The notes under the pieces: model-generated
The model's database searches: none
Told to the model about the DNA's origin: nothing
Seen by the model: the letters and a program-made list of their open reading frames with translations, nothing else
Position numbers and translations under genes: made by a program
Part shown: piece by piece, positions 12,571 to 16,053 of the stretch
Layout of the letters: each line of letters starts with the position of its first letter
Position numbering within the stretch: the first letter of the stretch is position 1
Assembly: GCA_905235425.1 (NCBI GenBank)
Contig: CAJOKY010000020.1
Coordinates: 1 to 16,053 of the forward strand
Direction of reading: 5' to 3'
Source of the DNA: an uncultured Selenomonadaceae bacterium
Lineage (GTDB): Bacteria; Bacillota; Negativicutes; Selenomonadales; Selenomonadaceae
DNA length: 16,053 bases

Positions 12571-15500
12571 AAACTGTGCCGAATGGCTTTGCAAAAATAA
12601 CATTGCCGGATTGGTTGAAAAAATTACTTGGTGATAGAGAAGGTAATTTTGTAAAAATTTTCCGTGAGATATGTGGTAGAGAATATCGTCGTCTTCAATT
12701 TGGAATGTACACGGGACGCATTCCATATTCTGGAGAAAAGGATAAAAAGCACTTGCTGAAAGTGGTAAAATTCCTGCAAAGGCAAATATGCAAAAATATA
12801 TGTTAATGCGTCCGGTAGAAGAAAACATTTGGAGTGATACACAAGTACGAATAATCTTGAATATTTGACGGACGAAAGAGAGATTTTACCCGACAATCAA
12901 AAATTTGCTATTGATACAGAAAAACTTTTGAAATTTATATCTTATAACTTTGAAGGCGACGAAAAAGATATTTTTGATGCTCTCAACAACTTTTTGATTC
13001 AACTTGATGGTACACCGAAAAATTTTTCTTCATTGCAAGAAATTTGTTCTTGGATGTACGAACATTTGCGGAACTGTTAAAGTGTTGTCGCGGTAAAGCT
13101 ATTGCTTTGAATGAATTGGCAAAGAAAATCTTTCCGAAGGTAGAGTTGGAAGATGCTTTACAGCTATGAAGTGTTTTGAAGGCTGTCGCTCCGTTTGCAA
13201 AAAACGACAAAGGTTCAGTTTTGTTTCCCGTGCGAATGCATATGCTCTTCAGAGGCATCAAGGGAGTTTATTCCTGTACAAATTCAAACTGCGCACACTC
13301 TCATAGCCACGAAAAATTGACTTTAGGTGAAATTTTCCTTTCAGACGGAGTTTTAACTTGCCCGCATTGCCACAGCGTTGTTTATGTACTTTATAATGAT
13401 AGACGTTGCGGGGTATTATTTTTCAAAGGTTATGTGTTTGAAGATGATTTGAAAAATCAGCGAAATACTTACTTATGGCGTGACGCTGGTCAAATTTTAG
13501 ATAATCGTTTGAAAGAAGTTCATTTATTCATATCACCTGAAAATTATGAACCTCATAACAAGCAGACCATAAAGCCGTGTTATCTTGACGTGAAAAGCGG
13601 ATTTATTTATTTTTCAAAGCCTGAAAAACAGGAAAATTTGCTAAAACTGTATTACAGCAACTATCAGCTAAAAGCTCGCCCAGATATAATGACTTTTTTG
13701 AATGTCCACACTGCTTACACAGACTCTCCCACAATCAATTATCATCGTACAGTACTCGCGGTAATCAGTCATTTTAAAATTTGATAAAGGCGCAATTTCA
13801 AAATCAATAATCCTGAACATATGCCTAATGAAGGACGAAAAGTTTTGCTGTTTTCTGACAGTAGACAACGTGCCGCAACTTTAGCACATGATATGTCCAA
13901 TTTTTCTGATTATATGGCAGAGCGTCCATTATTCGCCATTGCCGCGAATGCTATAAGTACCAATGAGGAATTGTCTTTAAATTCGTTGTACTATTATTTG
14001 GGTCTTGTCACAGGACAGAAAAATATTCACCTCTTCAGCGGCACATCTAGAGAAAATTTTTTAAAAGACTGTAAAGATGTCGTTGGTAATTTCAAAGGCA
14101 GTCAAAAACGTGGAAAAAAATATACTCTCAGCAAATTTATTTCTGATGCTCCTGAAGAAATGAAACAAATTATTTTGAGATTTTTCTGCGCCGAACAAAG
14201 CACGCTTTATGATCACGCAATCAGTTGGCTTGAACCTTTAAAAATCGAACCGGAAAATGCCGTTGATAACCTTGACGATAATGGCATTGACGTTTCAGAC
14301 GAAGAATTTTAGGAATTTTTCAATGCGTGGTTAATCGACAATTTCGACACAAACACAGCACTTGGAAATAATTTCTCTACAAATGTTCGTGAAAATGTAC
14401 GCCGACCTTTTGGCGGTTTTGGATTAAAAAATGACTGGACATTCTCTACGACTATTTTCAAAATCTATGGTTAGGATAAAAAATCTAAAGAATCGCTTGA
14501 AATTATGAACAAATGGCGTAGAGTTTTAGCAAATTTTTTACGTAATAACTCCGACGACGGCAAATTGTATGTCGACATCAGCAAATTAAAAGTTTTTTGA
14601 TTCAAATCACAAATGGCCTCATTGCGAACGTTGCAAAGAAGTTATGCCGTATTTGCTCCAAAACAAAAGTCAAAATTGTGGGAGCGAATCAACGCACATT
14701 TTAAGCGAGGCAGATTTTAAAGCATTAGAATTTTAGCGCAAACCAATTACGGTAATTGATACGGAGGAACACACATCTCCACTTTCACACAAAGACCAGC
14801 GTGAAAATTTTGGGTCACAGACAGAAAAATATGAATTGAGTTTCCAAGATATTCTACTGCATAATGAAACGTCGGTAGATATTCTCAGCAGCACAACTAC
14901 TATGGAAGTCGATATCGATATAGGTTCACTTATTGCAGTTGGACTTAGAAATCTTCCGCCAATGCGTGAAAACTATCAACAACGAGCAGGACGTGCCGAC
15001 AGACGTGACTCAAGTCTTTCCACCATAGTAACCTTTTGTGGCGACAATCCCCACGACAATCTATACTTTAACGATCCTGCGCCGATGTTTCGCGGCGATC
15101 CGCGCAAGCCCTACATTGATATTGACAGCGATAAATTACTTCGCCGACATTTGTCGATGATTTTATTTCAAAAGTTTTTAGCGGAAAATAAAGACAGTCT
15201 TGATTTAGTTCCTGCAGTAATTTTTTTGGACAAGCAATTTGAATCATTCACAATTAATGGCGACATTTCCAAAAACGCTAAATCCTTATTGGATGCACTT
15301 TATGATGAAGGAATTATTCCGACCTATTATTTTCCGAAAAATGTTGTAAGCGTCTATATTCAAGATAACAGCGGAAGAATTGAATATCAACCGGATCGCG
15401 GCTTAGATATTGCAATAAGCGAATAAGCGCCCGCTCCATAGTTGTTGATAAACAAACGGCGAATAGATCCCGCAAAAAAATTCATCGAAGACAAAAATTA

Positions 15501-15593
15501 TGTCAAAGATTTATTGAGTTGCGATAAATGCGGCTGATTTGGACTCAAGGAAGAAAATTACCAAAAATGCCCTTTTGTGGCAACAAAGATATA
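12571..15593 (+). pseudogene. Large DEAD/DEAH-box helicase with C-terminal zinc region (DUF1998-type), decayed
   Basis: Pieces in order: LQFGMYTGRIPYSG (12700s), MLMRPVEENIW, a zinc-type block CTNSNCAHSHSHEKLTLGE with LTCPHCHSVVYVLYNDRRCG (13270-13420), GRKVLLFSDSRQRAATLAHD (13836), a C-x2-C segment HCERCKE (14615), VDILSSTTTMEVDIDIGSL and ENYQQRAGRADRRDSS (14870-15020, helicase motifs V and VI), then RGLDIAISE and a final CDKCG / CPFCGN zinc pair (15520-15580). These are features of large helicases with a DUF1998-like end, a class found in defence systems such as Druantia (DruE) and DISARM. The first third with Walker A and the stretch with DEAH are missing, and at least eight stops or frameshifts are present. 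Motifs V and VI show Gly-to-Asp changes. The gene ends abruptly at the CRISPR-type repeat. Confidence 0.75.
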
Positions 15594-15626
15594 ATTTCAA
15601 TCCACGCACCCCGTGAAGGGTGCGAC
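15594..15626 (-). CRISPR. Solitary type I-C-like CRISPR repeat
   Basis: Read on the minus strand, the 33 bases begin GTCGCACCC and end GTGGATTGAAAT, with a GCACCC / GGGTGC stem. This is the hallmark layout of type I-C repeats. No second copy lies at one spacer distance (about 33-37 bases) on either side, and no cas gene or leader is visible, so it is a lone repeat rather than an array. The plus-strand translation, ISIHAPREGCD, is what a read-through of this repeat gives and is not a protein domain. Confidence 0.75.
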
Positions 15627-16053
15627 GTGCGTTAAATCGTTTATCAAGTTCAGCGGCACACGGAAAATGCGCGCTATCTCTTCAATTTGAAATCTGCGCG
15701 TTTCTAAAAATTGCGAATCACTGTTAGGAACGCTGATTGATTCGTAAGACAAGCCTTGTTCCAAAATCGCAATTTTACCCGCATTTTCACTACCGCCGTA
15801 CGCGGCTTCCCAACTTTCGCGCAGTTTAGAAGGGTCTTTTAAAATGGTAGGGCATTTAAGTACACCGGAAGGACGCGCACCATTGGAAAAAAACTTTGCA
15901 CCGAGTTCTTCACAAGACATCGCAAGCCCTATCGCATTGCGCTCCATTGCTATTGGCGAATACCCTATTAAGCCGTCATAAGCAAGCCCACAAATTTTTC
16001 AATTCTTCAAAAATGACATTCTCTTACGATACCATACCATTTGAAACTTTAAT
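15627..16053 (-). pseudogene. HK97-family phage portal protein remnant (partial)
   Basis: The minus strand reads YDGLIGYSPIAMERNAIGLA, then LGAKFFSNGARPSGVL, WEAAYGGSENAGK and FQIEEIARIFRVPLNLINDL. These are diagnostic segments of the HK97-type portal, the dodecameric ring through which phage DNA enters the head. A stop (TGA at 15999-16001) interrupts the frame shortly before the YDGL segment, and the 3' part ends where the CRISPR-type repeat begins, just before the usual ATFSN-like segment. The missing halves and the stop show a dead prophage fragment. The fragment probably extends beyond the right edge of the window, but the text before 16001 is too broken to confirm. Confidence 0.8.

Noticed and set aside
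12299..15426. The open frames here as six or more separate small genes
   Set aside because: Their texts follow one another in the order of a single large helicase (and the end of the CoiA-like gene before it), so they are pieces of broken genes.
15597..15626. Last ten codons of the portal frame, and the plus-strand in-frame text ISIHAPREGCD after the helicase
   Set aside because: Both are translations of the CRISPR-type repeat, not parts of the proteins.
15559..15662. Flanks of the repeat as ordinary CRISPR spacers of an array
   Set aside because: No second repeat occurs at spacer distance and gene similarity continues well beyond spacer length on both sides.

Overview
The window is AT-rich bacterial DNA with Firmicutes-like Shine-Dalgarno sites and many A/T runs. 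The style suggests an anaerobic Firmicute, perhaps a Negativicute (Selenomonadales-like), but no taxonomic marker such as rRNA is present, so this is only an impression. The content is that of a defence island combined with a gene graveyard. Few genes are intact. Most of the rest are truncated, frameshifted or spliced remnants of defence, phage and plasmid genes.

Layout. At 1-1100 there is the 3' end of a probable secreted repeat protein with its terminator, a scrap of an hsdS-like gene, a promoter / hairpin / terminator unit that looks like a free-standing small RNA, and the first ~30 codons of a topoisomerase III gene. From 1220 to 8053, all on the minus strand, lies the main functional block. 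Read 5' to 3' it is hsdR, hsdM, a PIN-domain protein, a 76-residue small protein, hsdS, an abiH start fragment, a 46-residue small ORF and a second PIN-domain protein. The genes from hsdR to hsdS overlap one another by 3 to 20 bases, so they form a translationally coupled operon with a toxin-antitoxin-like pair between the methylase and specificity genes. hsdS is broken only by a perfect 46-bp tandem duplication. Removing one copy restores a 425-codon frame, so the specificity subunit may be switched off reversibly.

From 8064 to 9124 an internally deleted, left-truncated IS5-family element separates two gene fragments. A complete Fic-domain gene follows at 9197-10420 with its own promoter. 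The stretch 10421-11780 is poorly coding and includes a decayed DnaB/RepA-type replicative helicase fragment. From 11817 to 15593 lie two decayed genes: a CoiA-like zinc-domain protein, and a large DEAD/DEAH helicase of the type that carries a C-terminal DUF1998-like zinc region. The helicase has lost its Walker A and DEAH segments and carries many stops and frameshifts.

At 15594-15626 there is one solitary repeat of the type I-C CRISPR class. It abuts the helicase remnant on one side and an HK97-type phage portal remnant on the other.

How the genes would work together: HsdR, HsdM and HsdS would form a type I restriction-modification complex. The embedded PIN pair would be co-expressed with it and could act as an addiction or back-up abortive module (inference). 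Fic, AbiH, the second PIN protein and the helicase fit the same anti-phage island theme, but AbiH and the helicase are dead and the second PIN protein lacks a catalytic residue.
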